Of a stretch of 64,000 bases of DNA, positions 45,020 through 55,747 are shown piece by piece. The notes under the pieces were generated by a model. That model made no database searches, was not told the DNA's origin, and worked only from the letters and a program-made list of their open reading frames with translations. Source of the DNA: Caprella mutica (Eukaryota; Arthropoda; Malacostraca; Amphipoda; Caprellidae); contig CANNZV010001607.1 of assembly GCA_947561585.1 (NCBI GenBank), positions 62,001-126,000 of the forward strand, read 5' to 3'. The first letter of the stretch is position 1. Every line of letters starts with the position of its first letter. Made by a program: the position numbers and the translations under genes.

Positions 45020-45475
45020 ATCGGAAAAAGAACTGCCTCCATCCTCTTCCAGTGTGACCCCAATGCTGGCTATGGTGAACCTGAAGCTGACCCTGTGATG
45101 CAGGGTCTGGAATGCATGGCCACATTCAAGTGGCGCACCAAAATCACATGCATTGACGCTATTTACTCAACTGCAGCTCCTACCATTCCCACCACCATTG
45201 CCAATCAAACCATCAAACGCCTCCAGCGATGCAATATCTCGTAAATCAGAAGAATCTGCAGGTCACAGCACCCTCATTGCCACTCTGCTAGTAGTAATGG
45301 TGGTTGCACTGGCTGCAGTGTTGGTGTACAGCTATCGCAATGGACACATCACCAGGTTCTACAACAGGGTGAAGATGGCAACTGTTCTGCCACAACACTA
45401 CTCCTCAAGGTGGTCTAGAAGTAGTCGCAACAATGAGCATGACAGTTTTCTGGGCAGTAGTGTAGGTAGTCCTCG
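45020..45475 (+). CDS. Exon(s) of a mannose-6-phosphate-receptor-like membrane protein: last MRH segment, transmembrane helix, tail
   Basis: In one frame 45020-45241 reads GKRTASILFQCDPNAGYGEP and LECMATFKWRTKITC. This matches the end of a mannose-6-phosphate receptor homology (MRH) repeat, where a CDP...G.P motif is followed by the disulfide-bonded C....F.WRT..AC. In another frame 45205-45475 reads AISRKSEESAGHS, a hydrophobic helix TLIATLLVVMVVALAAVLVY, then a basic tail RNGHITRFYNRVKMATVLPQ. Together they resemble the C-terminus of an insect lysosomal enzyme receptor protein (Lerp/IGF2R-like), which sorts hydrolases to lysosomes. The two parts are offset by a frameshift around 45150-45240, and the first frame meets TGA just upstream (45017-45019). 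So this is either a degenerating copy, a sequencing error or unusual splicing. Function is inferred from motifs only. Confidence 0.55.
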
Positions 45476-45571
45476 CTTTATTAACAATGAAAATGTAGCT
45501 ACTAACTATTATCAGCTTAGCTTTAGAATATCTAATTTTGTAGCACTTTGGTGAAATTGACAGAACATATC

Positions 45572-46260
45572 TGGTTTAACATGACTGGTTCTGACTGGTT
45601 TGATAAACATGTCAAACAAGTTCTGACTAGTCAAAACATGTCAAACAAGTTCTGACTAGTTTAATGAACATGTCAAACAAGTTCTGACTAGTTTAATGAA
45701 CATGTCAAACAAGTTCTGACTAGTTTAATAATCATGTCAAACAAGTTCTGACTAGTTTAATGAACATGTCAAACAAGTTCTGACTAGTTTAATGAACATG
45801 TCAAACAAGTTTCTGACTAGTTTAATGAACATGTCAAAGAGGTTCTGACTAGTTTAATGAACATGTCAAACAAGTTCTGACTAGTCAAAACATGTCAAAC
45901 AAGTTCTGACTAGTTTAATGAACATGTCAAACAAGTTCTGACTAGTTTAATGAACATGTCAAACAAGTTCTGACTAGTTTAATAATCATGTCAAACAAGT
46001 TCTGACTAGTTTAATGAACATGTCAAACAAGTTCTGACTAGTTTAATGAACATGTCAAACAAGTTCTGACTAGTTTAATGAACATGTCAAACAAGTTCTG
46101 ACTAGTTTAATAATCATGTCAAACAAGTTCTGACTAGTTTAATGAACATGTCAAACAAGTTCTGACTAGTTTAATGAACATGTCAAACAAGTTCTGACTA
46201 GTTTACTAAACATGTCAAACAAGTTTCTGACTAGTTTAATGAGCCTGTCAAACAAGTTCT
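45572..46260. repeat. 32-bp minisatellite, about 21 copies
   Basis: Units combine AACATGTCAAACAAGTTCTG with ACTAGTTTAATG. A shortened unit (CTAGTCAAAACATG) recurs 254 bp apart (45631, 45885), followed each time by the same variant order, a higher-order repeat of about eight units. It lies just downstream of the receptor-like exons. Confidence 0.95.
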
Positions 46261-46448
46261 AGAACCACTCAACCTATATGTATCTATTTCCCAACTTAAA
46301 AGTTCAAAGTAGCTTTACTAACTTAGTAGCTATTTGAATGCTTTCCTAATTACTAACTATTCATATTTGCTTCTACTCTGTTCATATTTTACCATATAGC
46401 TATATCTGCTGTGTGTTTGCATGCACTCATTTTCTCTCCACTTCTCAG

Positions 46449-46488
46449 GCACGGAGGCATTCTACTCAATGATGAACTGAGCAGCTGA
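46449..46488 (+). other. Candidate terminal exon (HGGILLNDELSS then stop)
   Basis: CTCCACTTCTCAG precedes a frame with HGGILLNDELSS and TGA. An acidic/dileucine-like C-terminus would suit a sorting receptor tail, but the sequence is very short and phase cannot be verified. Confidence 0.2.
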
Positions 46489-46836
46489 AACACGCACCAC
46501 AATAGCCCGGCACTTGCTAGGTAGTCTTTTACTCTCAAGTCTTTTGTATTATGATCAGTTACCAAATTGTCTGTCGTTTTCACATCTTCTGTCATATTAA
46601 ATGAAAAAAAAAATCGTCAACTAATCACTAAATTCTTCCATTATTGCCCAGTCTCTTGTAATTTATTTTAAGGTTTATGATTGTATATGTAGCATCTTGG
46701 TGACTGAAATATTAGTTACTTCAAAGGCTGTTTGCAAATTATATTATATCTTATTCAGTACTAAGGTAATGCCTTGAATACCTAACTAAAATGTAAAGAA
46801 AATGGTGAAGATTTTACCTACATTAAATTGTTAGTG

Positions 46837-47044
46837 CAGAAAAACTCCTTTATAATGAAATCCTGTATGTCCTCAGTAATGAATTGCCCTGTATAGTGAA
46901 CAAGTTTCTTTTACTCTGCCATGAATGGCAATCAGTTTTAGAAAATTAATAGTCATACTAAATGGAAATCACCTTAGAGGCTACTTGCTTTCTCAGGACA
47001 CTACATTCACTATACAGGATTTCCACTATAGAGGAATTCTACAG
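46837..47044. mobile_element. Short Tigger/pogo-like MITE
   Basis: The left end CAGAAAAACTCCTTTATAAT and flipped right end CTGTAGAATTCCTCTATAGT share the AACCTCTATA-like block of pogo ends; TCCTGTATA recurs inverted on both sides. A target duplication is not clear at the left. Confidence 0.45.
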
Positions 47045-47961
47045 TAATATCAATTACACAATTTGTAGCTAATTTCATATTGAAAATAGTTTTATTATTA
47101 TTTCAATGCATTGTATCACCAGTACTGGCACTGAAATCAAATCTTATTGCTCATTGTTTCCTTAGGGGAACAAAGTTATCGGACGGTTCCTCATTTGCGG
47201 ATACGTAAATAAAGATCTATTATTTCACCTTTATTATTATTTGTTTTGTCTTAGGGGAACAAAGTATTCCCGTACCTTTTGTGAATTGCTATCAAAATCT
47301 ATGATTTGTTTATTCAATTTCTGGTGGCCGGTCTGTTGATCCCCAGTCATTTGGTCCCCAGTCATTTGATCCCCAGTCATATTTTTTGTTTGCTCATATA
47401 TTTAGCATACAATAATTTGTTACGATTTTTATATCTATATGAAAATTGCCATTTACTAGATGTAAATAATAAATAAACTTGTGAGTTTTTTTATATAATT
47501 AAACAAAATAACAGAATTCAAACAGCTAGAACTTATTATCGCAACAAATTTATTATTTTTATGTACGGAACAAGTATTCCCGTACCTTTTGTGAATTGGT
47601 ATCAAAAATTATTAATTATTTGCTTATCTGTTACCACTTAGGGTTACGGGTAGGACTAGTTTTTGATACATAGGGTGTATTTGTATTACAATTGTATTAC
47701 TTTTATATCCAGGAGACACCACCTTCCCGTGGTGATACTGTTAAGTACCAATTTTTTTTTCTCTCTATTTTGTTTAGAACATCACCTTTATAATATTTTC
47801 TTTGATTGTTCTCCACTTTGGTATAACTAACGGGGCTCCCTCCAATATCATTTGGGGCATTTTGTTTATCAGTATACTATTTTTTGTAAATAGGATCCTT
47901 TTTTCATACTCCAAAGAGAGTTCCCTTTCTGTAAATTCTCACCCCGTAAGGGGGAGAATAT

Positions 47962-48903
47962 TTGAGATGGGGGATAAAAGAAAAAGTGAGGGTAATCATA
48001 CCCCAAATAAAAATGAAAAAAAGAGAGCGAGTTGGTAGTTTTTCGAATGCCGAACATAATAACGACACCTCTGAGAAAATGATTGTCAGTGAGACTGGGG
48101 ACACGTCTTCCTCTAGACAAGGAGATGGTGTTCCGTTAGAAAACCTGCTGTCTCAAATTCAAACCATAGTAAATAACATCAAAACAATAACCAAATCCAG
48201 AGAGTCAGACAACCTATTTGCAGAAACCTTATCTGACCTTGCCAACAACTTCAAGACCAAACAACCAGACTAAAAGAACAAACCAAACTGAAAAGAATAA
48301 AACTGAAGAAAGACAAATTCTGAACAATTTTTTCAGACTTCCTGGCACTACTGATAATAGAAAATACATTAAAATTGAATTTGAGAGTGAGCTAAAAATA
48401 ACAATAAGTGCCTTTGATCTCTACAGAGGAATCAACACCATTATAAAAATCCAACTTAATAGAATCTTCAGCATCAACAAATCATCATTCATAGCCTGTA
48501 TAGAAATAGACTCTCAATCATCTAAAGAAAACCTTCTCAAACTGTCCACCATCAACAATAAACCATGCAAAATCACACTCTACGAACCATTCAACCATAG
48601 TCGAGGAATCATCTACCTCAGAGTCTTGGATTTGGATGAGGAATCATTGGGCGAGCTGAAAGAATGGATGAAAGAAAAGCATGAAAATCTAATCAACATA
48701 GAACAAGCCTCATTCATAAGAACCAAAAACCCTGACACCAAAGCATTTATTCTAATCTAATCAAGAACCACCCCTCATAACATCTACTTACCAGGATTAT
48801 CAGGAGAAACCAGGATATATCCATTCAACAACAAACCTATGAGATGCAAAAAAGGCCAAGCATACGGCCATACTGTAAAGAAATGCAGATCTGGAAAACA
48901 ATA
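47962..48903 (+). pseudogene. I-like LINE ORF1 (gag)
   Basis: A basic, low-complexity N-terminus (KKRERVGSFSN, then SSRQGDGVPLENLLSQIQTI) runs to a break near 48260. The next frame carries NNFFRLPGTTDNRKYIKIEF, FSINKSSFIACIEIDSQSS and a RGIIYLRVLDLDEESLGELK block, then a zinc-knuckle start MRCKKGQAYGHTVKKC. This is the RRM-like plus CCHC layout of I/Jockey gag, the RNA-binding particle protein. It has at least one frameshift and stops (48273, 48760, 48904). The knuckle region runs straight into RT sequence. Confidence 0.65.
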
Positions 48904-51010
48904 AACTGCTAACCCCCATCCAATGCGGATTCCGAAAAAACCGCTCAACCATTGACCACCTCATCAGATTGGACACATACATCTGGAAAGCTTTCACAAA
49001 GAACAAAGTAACTGTAGGGGTTTTCTTCGATTTGGCGAAAGCATACGACACCACATGGCGACACGGTATTATATCAGATATGCACAAAATGAATCTCAAA
49101 GGCAAACTCTCAGAATACATAGTAAAATTCCTTGGAACGCAAATTCAGAGTGTGTGTCAGCAATTCTCTATCTGAAGAACATATACAGGAAGCTGGTGTA
49201 CCCCAAGGGAGTATCCTCTCTGTCACTCTTTTTGCAATTAAAATAAATTCCCTCGCTTCTGTCATCCCTCAGAAAATCCACAAATCCCTTTTTGTTGACG
49301 ACGTACAAATAGCTTTTTCCGGATACAACATGCATCAAGTCTTAACCACACTCCAACCTGTTATTAACAAAATCGCAAACTGGGCCGACAAGAACGGCTT
49401 CACCTTTTCTCCCAGCAAAGCCAACTGCATAACCTTTCACAAAAAACCTGACTTCCCCCAAACCCCAACCCTAACAATGAATGGAGCTCAACTCAATGTT
49501 GAGAGGTGTGTGAAATTCCTTTGACTGAGCTGGGACTCGCAACTTAATTGGAATGCCCACATCAACAAATTAATAGCCTCATGCAATTCATCTCTCAATC
49601 TACTTAAAACACTATCCTTCCGCAACTGGGGAGCGGATCACCACATAATGCTCCAAACCTATAGACTCATTATTCGACCAAAAATAGTCTATGGCTGTTT
49701 GATTTATGGATCTGCCCCAGAAATATCTTTAAAAAAACTAGACTCTATTCATAACGAAGCCCTACGCATATGTTCTGGCGCATTCAAATCATCACCAATA
49801 GAAAGCCTGTACGTTCTGATGAACGAGCCCTCCCTCAACTATAGGAGAAAAGACCTCATGTGCAAAAAATACTACCAAACAAAATGTTACCTTCTCAACC
49901 CAGTATATAGCAGCATCATCAACCCTAACCTCCTCATGCATTTTACCAACAATCACCTGTCACAGAAACCATTGATACAAAGAATTCACGAAACCCTGTC
50001 AGACCTGAACATTGCAACCCAACCTGTCTTACCATACAAGACTCCAGCCCTCTTCTCATGGTGTCTACATAGACCAGCTGTAGACCTAGAACTTGCAACA
50101 CCACTAGTCAAGACTATCCCTAACTTTTATCCCCATTTCCTTGACCATATAAGAACCAACTATCCGAATCATGTTCACATCTATACAGATGGGTCTAAGG
50201 ATGATCGTGGTGTTGGGGCTGCATCCGTGTATGGCCCAAAAACCTCATCCCAAACCCTCCCAATATTAGCATCAGTTTACACAGCAGAACTCAAAGCACA
50301 ACAAATAGTCTGTACCCTCATAGGAGAAGAAGACAAAGACCACCTCTCCACTCAATACCTCATTTGCACAGACTCACTTGGAGCAGCAGAAGGACTGCTC
50401 ACAATGGACCCAAAAAACAATTTGATGCACAGACTCCAGAACGATTTTCATAAACTCCTAACCCAATCATATAACATTTCTATCCTATGGATCCCTGGTC
50501 ACAGTGGGATTCCAGGAAACATCCTGGTTGGCCAAGCTGCCAGAACAGCAACCTCAAATATTGCCCAATTCATCACCTGCCCCTTCACGGACTGGAACCC
50601 TCATATTAAACAATCTATCTCAGAAAAGTGGTCCGAAAGATTTAATAACCGCCAATCACACCTAAAGAAAATAAAAAAACAAGCCATCAAAGTGGAAAAA
50701 GCACAAACTGTCGAGACAGCAAGGTGTAGCTCTCAATAGATTGAGACTGGGACACACAAATGCCACTCACAACCATCTAATGGACAATGACGTTGATGCG
50801 CCTCACACAGTGTGCCAGTGGTGCAATGACGCCATCGCCACTGTGGGGCATATCCTCATCCACTGCCCTGGTCTCACTGATCAAAGAAATGCTCTCAAAA
50901 ATGACATTGAAAAAGAAGATCTTACACTGGACAATTTGCTCAATGATGATGCAAACCTGGAAGCTCTCTTCCAGTTCCTCAGAACAAGTAACTTCTATCA
51001 ATGCATTTAG
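48904..51010 (+). pseudogene. I-like LINE ORF2 remnant: RT, RNase H, C-terminal zinc motif
   Basis: The remnant starts inside RT at KLLTPIQCGFRKNRSTIDHL and continues with GVFFDLAKAYDTTWR, AGVPQGSILSVTLFAIKIN and SLFVDDVQIAF (the YADD-equivalent, both aspartates kept). RNase H follows with HIYTDGSKDDRGVGA, SVYTAELKA, LICTDSLGAAEGL and WIPGHSGIPGN, giving the D-E-D-D set. The C-terminal CQWCNDAIATVGHILIHC is a CCHC motif common in this group. Breaks include a frameshift near 49130, a TGA at 49522-49524 and a frameshift near 50739. Endonuclease and the first RT segment are absent, so it could not be autonomous. Confidence 0.8.
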
Positions 51011-51598
51011 TGTATGTATCGAGGTACATAATTGAAGAACAACTGCCAATCGCTCTCTTTTAAATAATTATTCTTTACTAAACTTTTTGTTCCGAATACC
51101 AAAAAATTCCTTTGGTAAATGATAAGATTTAGTAACTTTGTTTAGTTCCCTTTTTGGTTAAATTTGGATTTTAATTTTTTTGCCGCTATAATGGGGTCAC
51201 CTAAAGCGGCAGGTGTACTAATATGTGTTATTATTATTATTATTTACAAATAATTTATATTTACAACTAGTCAGAAAACATATTACAGGTGATAGGAAAT
51301 ATTAACCAACTCTTGCAACCTAAAGTTAGTTATATTCACTTCGCAAGCTAAGTGAATATACCTAACTTTCAATATAAGCTGTTTTCTCCGAAACTATTAC
51401 AAACATTATGATCTTGTAGGTGGAGTAGATTGAAAGTTATTACTAAAGTTATTTTACCATAAAAATATTTTTGACTTCCCACCTGCATGACGATTATAAT
51501 TGTAATAGTTACAGCAAAGAAAGTTATTCCTCAATTAGCTCCTAAACCATGATAAATAATTACGAGACATGGTCCTGATTTATTTGATTAGTTATATG

Positions 51599-52790
51599 TA
51601 GGGATGTGACATTGTGCATATTGCATATATGCAGTCCTCTGCATATATTTCATGAGCATATAATATGCACGTGTGCATATATGCTAACCGAGAAATATGC
51701 ACTTCTTGGTCATTTTTTAACATGTAAATGTCTAATCTATGCCGTTTTCTTATGGACCACTGGCCACTGCATAGAAAACGATTTTAACTGTGGACCCAAG
51801 TAAATTTTATCAAACTAATTATTCAAATTTAAAAAGTTTGTAGGTGGAATATTGAAACTACAAATGTACTAATAAATAATGACTCTTGGTATTTAGTAAA
51901 TACTAGTGGCTATTGATAAATAAATGAATAGGTACAATTATTTTAGAGTTGCACTACTCAGAAAATATCAAAACTTATAGCACGTGTATATGCATATAAT
52001 TTGTCTAAGTAAAAAAAAAACGAAACTGTTTAAATTTACCATTTAATAACTAGTCCTTGTAAGTTTAAAGGGAACCGCTGGTCTAACAAGATGGTTTATG
52101 ATTTTCGAGTCATGACTAAAGTAATGAACGGAATGTGATATAAGAATGTTGAATAGTTTAGAACTTTAGAAGACTATATTTGGCTGACGGAAACATTTGC
52201 TCCTCTTCTTTCTTGTGATGTAGAACGGGTGTTTTCCGAGTACAAAAGTACATTAGCAGATAATAGGAAGAGATTCACTGTTGGAAACCTGAAATACCAT
52301 TTAACAATAAAGTCCAATTCCACTGTTTGAAATTCAATTTTTACATTTGAAATTGACTTACTATTAAAAAAGTCTAAATTTGAAACAGCTTTGTTATATA
52401 TTTTTTTTTTAACTTTAAACATTTCACAGTAAAAATAAAAACTTGAGATTACACCTTCGATTTATTGCAAGTTCCATTCAAACCACCAAAGTACAATTAC
52501 ATTCAAAACATAACTATATACAGATTAACTTTATTTTAAATTCTGTAATTAACTTTAGGCATGTAATATGCACACTATATTGAATAATTTCTATCATATA
52601 AAATGCATATTTCCAATATGCATTTTGGTTCAGCATATATGCACATTGTCTTTTTGCATATATATGCATTTTGGTTCTGCATATATGCATTTTGACTTTT
52701 TGCATATTATATGCAGAAATAGGCATATAATATGCTGCATATCGCATCAAAAATCATGCATATTTTATGCTGCATATTGTCACATCCCTA
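51599..52790. mobile_element. hAT element, TAGGGATGTGACAT ends, 8-bp TSD
   Basis: TAGGGATGTGACA at the left and TGTCACATCCCTA at the right, flanked by GTTATATG / GTCATATG (51591-51598, 52791-52798). Subterminal regions are full of GCATATATGCA-type strings (51615-51700, 52555-52785). 1192 bp, with a transposase C-terminal remnant inside. Confidence 0.85.
52172..52330 (+). pseudogene. hAT transposase C-terminal dimerisation-domain remnant
   Basis: A 52-codon segment ending in TGA reads FAPLLSCDVERVFSEYKSTL, then ADNRKRFTVGNLKYHL. The S/C-x-x-x-E-R-x-F-S-x-Y/x-K/x pattern followed by R-x-R/x-L/F-x-x-x-N-L is the hallmark of the hAT C-terminal dimerisation domain. The catalytic core is absent. 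An upstream fragment (52090-52170) may be part of the same domain but has stops. It explains the hAT-type ends of the enclosing element. Confidence 0.75.
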
Positions 52791-53474
52791 GTCATATGTG
52801 CTAGTTGTAATAAGTGTGGGGTATACCTGTGCCTTTAAATTGATTTTACCATTGAATATTTTTGTTGCTGTAATGTAAATTTGAAAACATATATACTGTT
52901 ACTTATTTGAATAAAAAAATGTTTAATTTCTTGTTAGCTGATTTTCCCCTTATTACTTGGTTTCTTTAAAAACTTCATCGACTGTAAGGTTCATATTTCT
53001 ATTATATAATAAATAAATAAATAATATATTCATATATAATAAAAGAATAGTAGGTGTATAAACGGAAAATATGACTGGGAATTAAATGGTATGGGGATCA
53101 AATGACCGGGGATCTTTTGACCTAGACCCCAATTTCTATACATTGTGTACGAGGAATTTAGACAAGGTTTGATACATAGGGGGTATTGATCTTACAATTG
53201 TATTTTCTTTGCATCTACGAGGCCCCACCTTCCCGCGGTGATACTGTTTACTACCAAATTTTCTTTTTGTTTTAATTAGTTCAATTGTACCACTTTAAAT
53301 CATTTTTGTAATAGAGTACTTTTGATTGGTAGGACCAACGGGGCTCCCCCCCACTAACATATGGGGCATATTATTCATTTTATTACTATTCTGTACATAA
53401 TCTAAATTATTTATTTGTGCTTTTTTCTATTAAAGTCCCCCTGGTTTTGTCAGGGAGGACATTAAATTCTTAGG

Positions 53475-54080
53475 ATGGCTAACGGTGTAAAGAGGAGAGG
53501 AGAGCATTCTCCTGATGCTAAATCTAAGAAAAAAACGAGAGAGAGTAAGGAGTGGGATGATGAAAATAACGAGACAAGTGAAATGGAGAGTACTTCATCT
53601 GATTGTACTCAACAGTCCAGAAAAACTAATCTAAAGACTAAAATTGACTAAATACTTTCTCAATTCATTGAACTGACTGCAGACCTGAAGAAAGGAAATC
53701 TTACTGAACAAACAGAACACAAGATAGAAGAAGCACTGAGTAGCTTCTCAGACCAGAAGAAGAAAAGGGGGGAAAACACGCCAGTAAAGAAACTGAAACA
53801 GACTTAAATGATAGATATATCTGAAACAATGCTAACTCCTGGAATAAAAGATAACAAAATCTACATTAAGGTACAATTTGAAAGTGAACTAAAGAGTAAC
53901 ATCAATGTATTCCAACTGATCAAAGAATTCAATAATACAACAGCAACAAAGCCTACAAACATATTCACTCTCAACAAATCATCTTTCATTTCTGAAGTTA
54001 ACATCACATCTGATAGCACCCTCCTGTAACTGAAATCCATCAGATCAATCAACAGCAAAGAATGCACCATCAGTCTCTAT
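53475..54080 (+). pseudogene. ORF1 of I-like LINE copy 2, degenerate
   Basis: It starts with a basic N-terminus (MANGVKRRGEHSPDAKSKKK). The frame meets TAG/TGA/TAA breaks (53649, 53805, 54027), with NKIYIKVQFESELKSNI and FTLNKSSFISEV corresponding to blocks in copy 1 at about 48360-48490. It diverges substantially from copy 1, so the two belong to different subfamilies. It ends at about 54090 without the CCHC part. Confidence 0.6.
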
Positions 54081-54167
54081 ACCCAGGTAACATGACAATA
54101 TCAACGGGAACTCCGTTGGAGTTCCGCACCTCCGCTTCAAATCCCACATCTCAAAAAGAGATGCTGA

Positions 54168-54385
54168 GCGAATGTTCGAATTGTATTCAAAAGGAAACAC
54201 ATCCACCCGGAACTTACAACGAACATTCGAATTGTATTCAAAAGGAAACACATCCACACGGAACTTACAGTTAACATTCGAATTGTATTCAAAAGGAAAC
54301 ATATCCTCATGGAACTTACAGTTAACATTCGAAATATATTCAAAAGGAAACATATTCTCATGGAACTAAAAGCGAACATTTATCA
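54168..54385. repeat. 51-bp tandem repeat, about 4 copies
   Basis: TTGTATTCAAAAGGAAACAC recurs at 51-base spacing (54181, 54232, 54283 and a diverged fourth). The period is 17 codons and frames stay open on both strands. It abuts the truncated LINE copy 2. Confidence 0.85.
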
Positions 54386-55018
54386 GATTAGTTGTGAAAT
54401 ATATGTAAAGTACGTTAATAAAATTTTGAGATACATCAAATATTATGGTCAATCAGACCCAATAATCTATTTTCCTATAGGTAGGCTATATAGTAAATTT
54501 GAATTTTATTTTCTATATTCATAATAGGATTTAATGAAAAAATTGTAAATATATATCATTTATGTGAAAGTAGATTACCGTTAGGAACTTGTAATATACC
54601 TTTGAAAAATACAATTATTTATTCCAAATAAATAACTACCAAGCAGAAATGCAGGATATATTGAAGGCTGACGCTCTCCAGAGAAGAGAGATTTCCTTGC
54701 ACAGTATATAGAATAGGGGTATTCTATATACTGTGTTTCCTTGACACTTGTTGACAGTTCTTGAAGAAATTATGTTTACTAGACAAGTTGTAGGTAGCTA
54801 CTCGTGTGCTTGACTTTATGTAAATTTATTATCTTTAATTTATTAATTACCTAGTTATAGGTATAGGTAAATTGAATGAAAAACGAGAGGGGAAAATCTA
54901 GCATCAGTTAAAATAAAGTACCTAGGTAGCATACTAAGTATTAGTTTTTTTTATGTAGGCTTACCCTGCTACCTAGGTACCTACCACCAGTACGGCACTA
55001 AATACATGTAGGTAGCAG
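54386..55018. other. AT-rich spacer with a perfect 36-bp palindrome
   Basis: No gene seen. CACAGTATATAGAATA and its complement flank GGGG at 54700-54735. TAGGTACCTA strings dominate 54840-55010. Confidence 0.5.
54700..54735. repeat. Perfect inverted repeat, 16-bp arms, 4-base loop
   Basis: CACAGTATATAGAATA - GGGG - TATTCTATATACTGTG. Could be a cruciform-forming site or the tip of a MITE; no terminator context. Confidence 0.8.
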
Positions 55019-55747
55019 CAACAGTATCTAAAAGCTAAAAACAGCATAAGTATCTAAAAGCTGAGCGGCGCACCACATTACGGCGCACTACAATACGGTG
55101 CACCACTGTACTTTCTATTAATGACCTCAATGTGAAAAACTGTTATGTAGTTTGTTGTATGATGTATCCGCTAGTTTGTTGCTCTGCACACTTCATGATT
55201 GTTTAATGACCTGGCAGGGGGGTTCGGGGCCAGACTGCAGGAACTGGTTAACTGTTCTCCAAGAAATCCTCTATTTTGGCTTCTGTTCTCAGTAAAAAAC
55301 ATGTAAATATAGGAAGAAATTAAGGATTGTTCGCACATAAAATGTTAAAAATGTCCCATCTTCTGCAGACTGGGTTCGGGGGGCTGCACGCCCCCCGATA
55401 CATCTACCTAACGGCTAACTGATAAGTTTTTATTTACATCTCAGACTGAAAGTTTACAATAGTTACCCCATAAAATTACAATTACAGTTTTCTATGATTA
55501 ATTTTATTTTCTATTCCAAATTAAACATCTTAATCAAATAATTAAACTGTGTAGTATAAACATTGGATTCACCCGATTCAGGTACCATCAGGTGTCAGAC
55601 ATAAATTTGATACGACAATAACCTATCAAATTCACTCCATTTGTCATTAATCTGTATTCAAATTACCTATCTAATAGAATGTACAGTGGTGCGCCGTAAT
55701 CTTGTGCGCCGTACTGGTGTGCGCCGCTCAGCTTTTAGATACGTATC
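55019..55747. mobile_element. Second copy of the AGCGGCGCACC element, with nested hAT MITE
   Basis: It shares CAACAGTATCTA, AAGCTGAGCGGCGCACCAC and the interior (GTTTTTATTTA, AAAGTTTACAA) with 3562-4038. The left end has an internal duplication (AGTATCTAAAAGCT twice). The flanks GGTAGCAG and GAGACCTC do not match, so its target duplication is lost or the copy is rearranged. A hAT MITE at 55230-55373 interrupts it. Confidence 0.7.
55230..55373. mobile_element. hAT-like MITE, CCAG...CTGG ends (copy C)
   Basis: It starts CCAGACTGCAGGAACTGG and ends CTGCAGACTGG with perfect GTTCGGGG duplications (55222-55229, 55374-55381). The sister element at 3562-4038 supplies the empty site. Confidence 0.85.

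Larger units (their letters stand above)
47572..51245 (+). mobile_element. I-clade LINE copy 1, internally deleted, (TTA)n tail
   Basis: The 5' leader (AAGTATTCCCGTACC), ORF1, RT, RNase H, a 3' zinc motif and a terminal TATGTG(TTATTA)n tract are in order. The AT-repeat tail and RNase H place it in the I/Nimb-like group. Endonuclease and the start of RT are missing across a junction near 48903. Confidence 0.75.
47323..53129. mobile_element. 5.8-kb DNA element, TSD CAATTTCT, GATCCCC-rich ends
   Basis: CAATTTCT flanks both ends (47315-47322, 53130-53137). Subterminal GATCCCCAGTCATTTG (left) is matched by flipped GATCCCCGGTCATTTG (right), with further ATATGACTGG/CCAGTCATAT. The extreme terminal bases match poorly. 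The eight-base target suggests hAT or similar. Inside are LINE copy 1 (47572-51245) and a hAT (51599-52790). Without them little more than about 0.9 kb remains, so it was probably a MITE. Confidence 0.65.
47262..54100 (+). mobile_element. I-clade LINE copy 2, split by the 47323-53129 element
   Basis: The 5' end (AAGTATTCCCGTACCTTTTG, 47264-47322) is separated from its continuation (53130 onward: GATACATAGGG, CACCTTCCCGCGGTGATACT, AACGGGGCTCCC) by a 5.8-kb DNA element with matching CAATTTCT duplications. The same landmarks occur uninterrupted in copy 1 at 47572-47840. ORF1 begins at 53475 and degenerates; no ORF2 is present before the 51-bp repeats at 54168. Confidence 0.7.

Noticed and set aside
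45241..45261. A 21-bp intron joining the two receptor-like frames
   Set aside because: Too short to be spliced; a frameshift or sequence error is more plausible.
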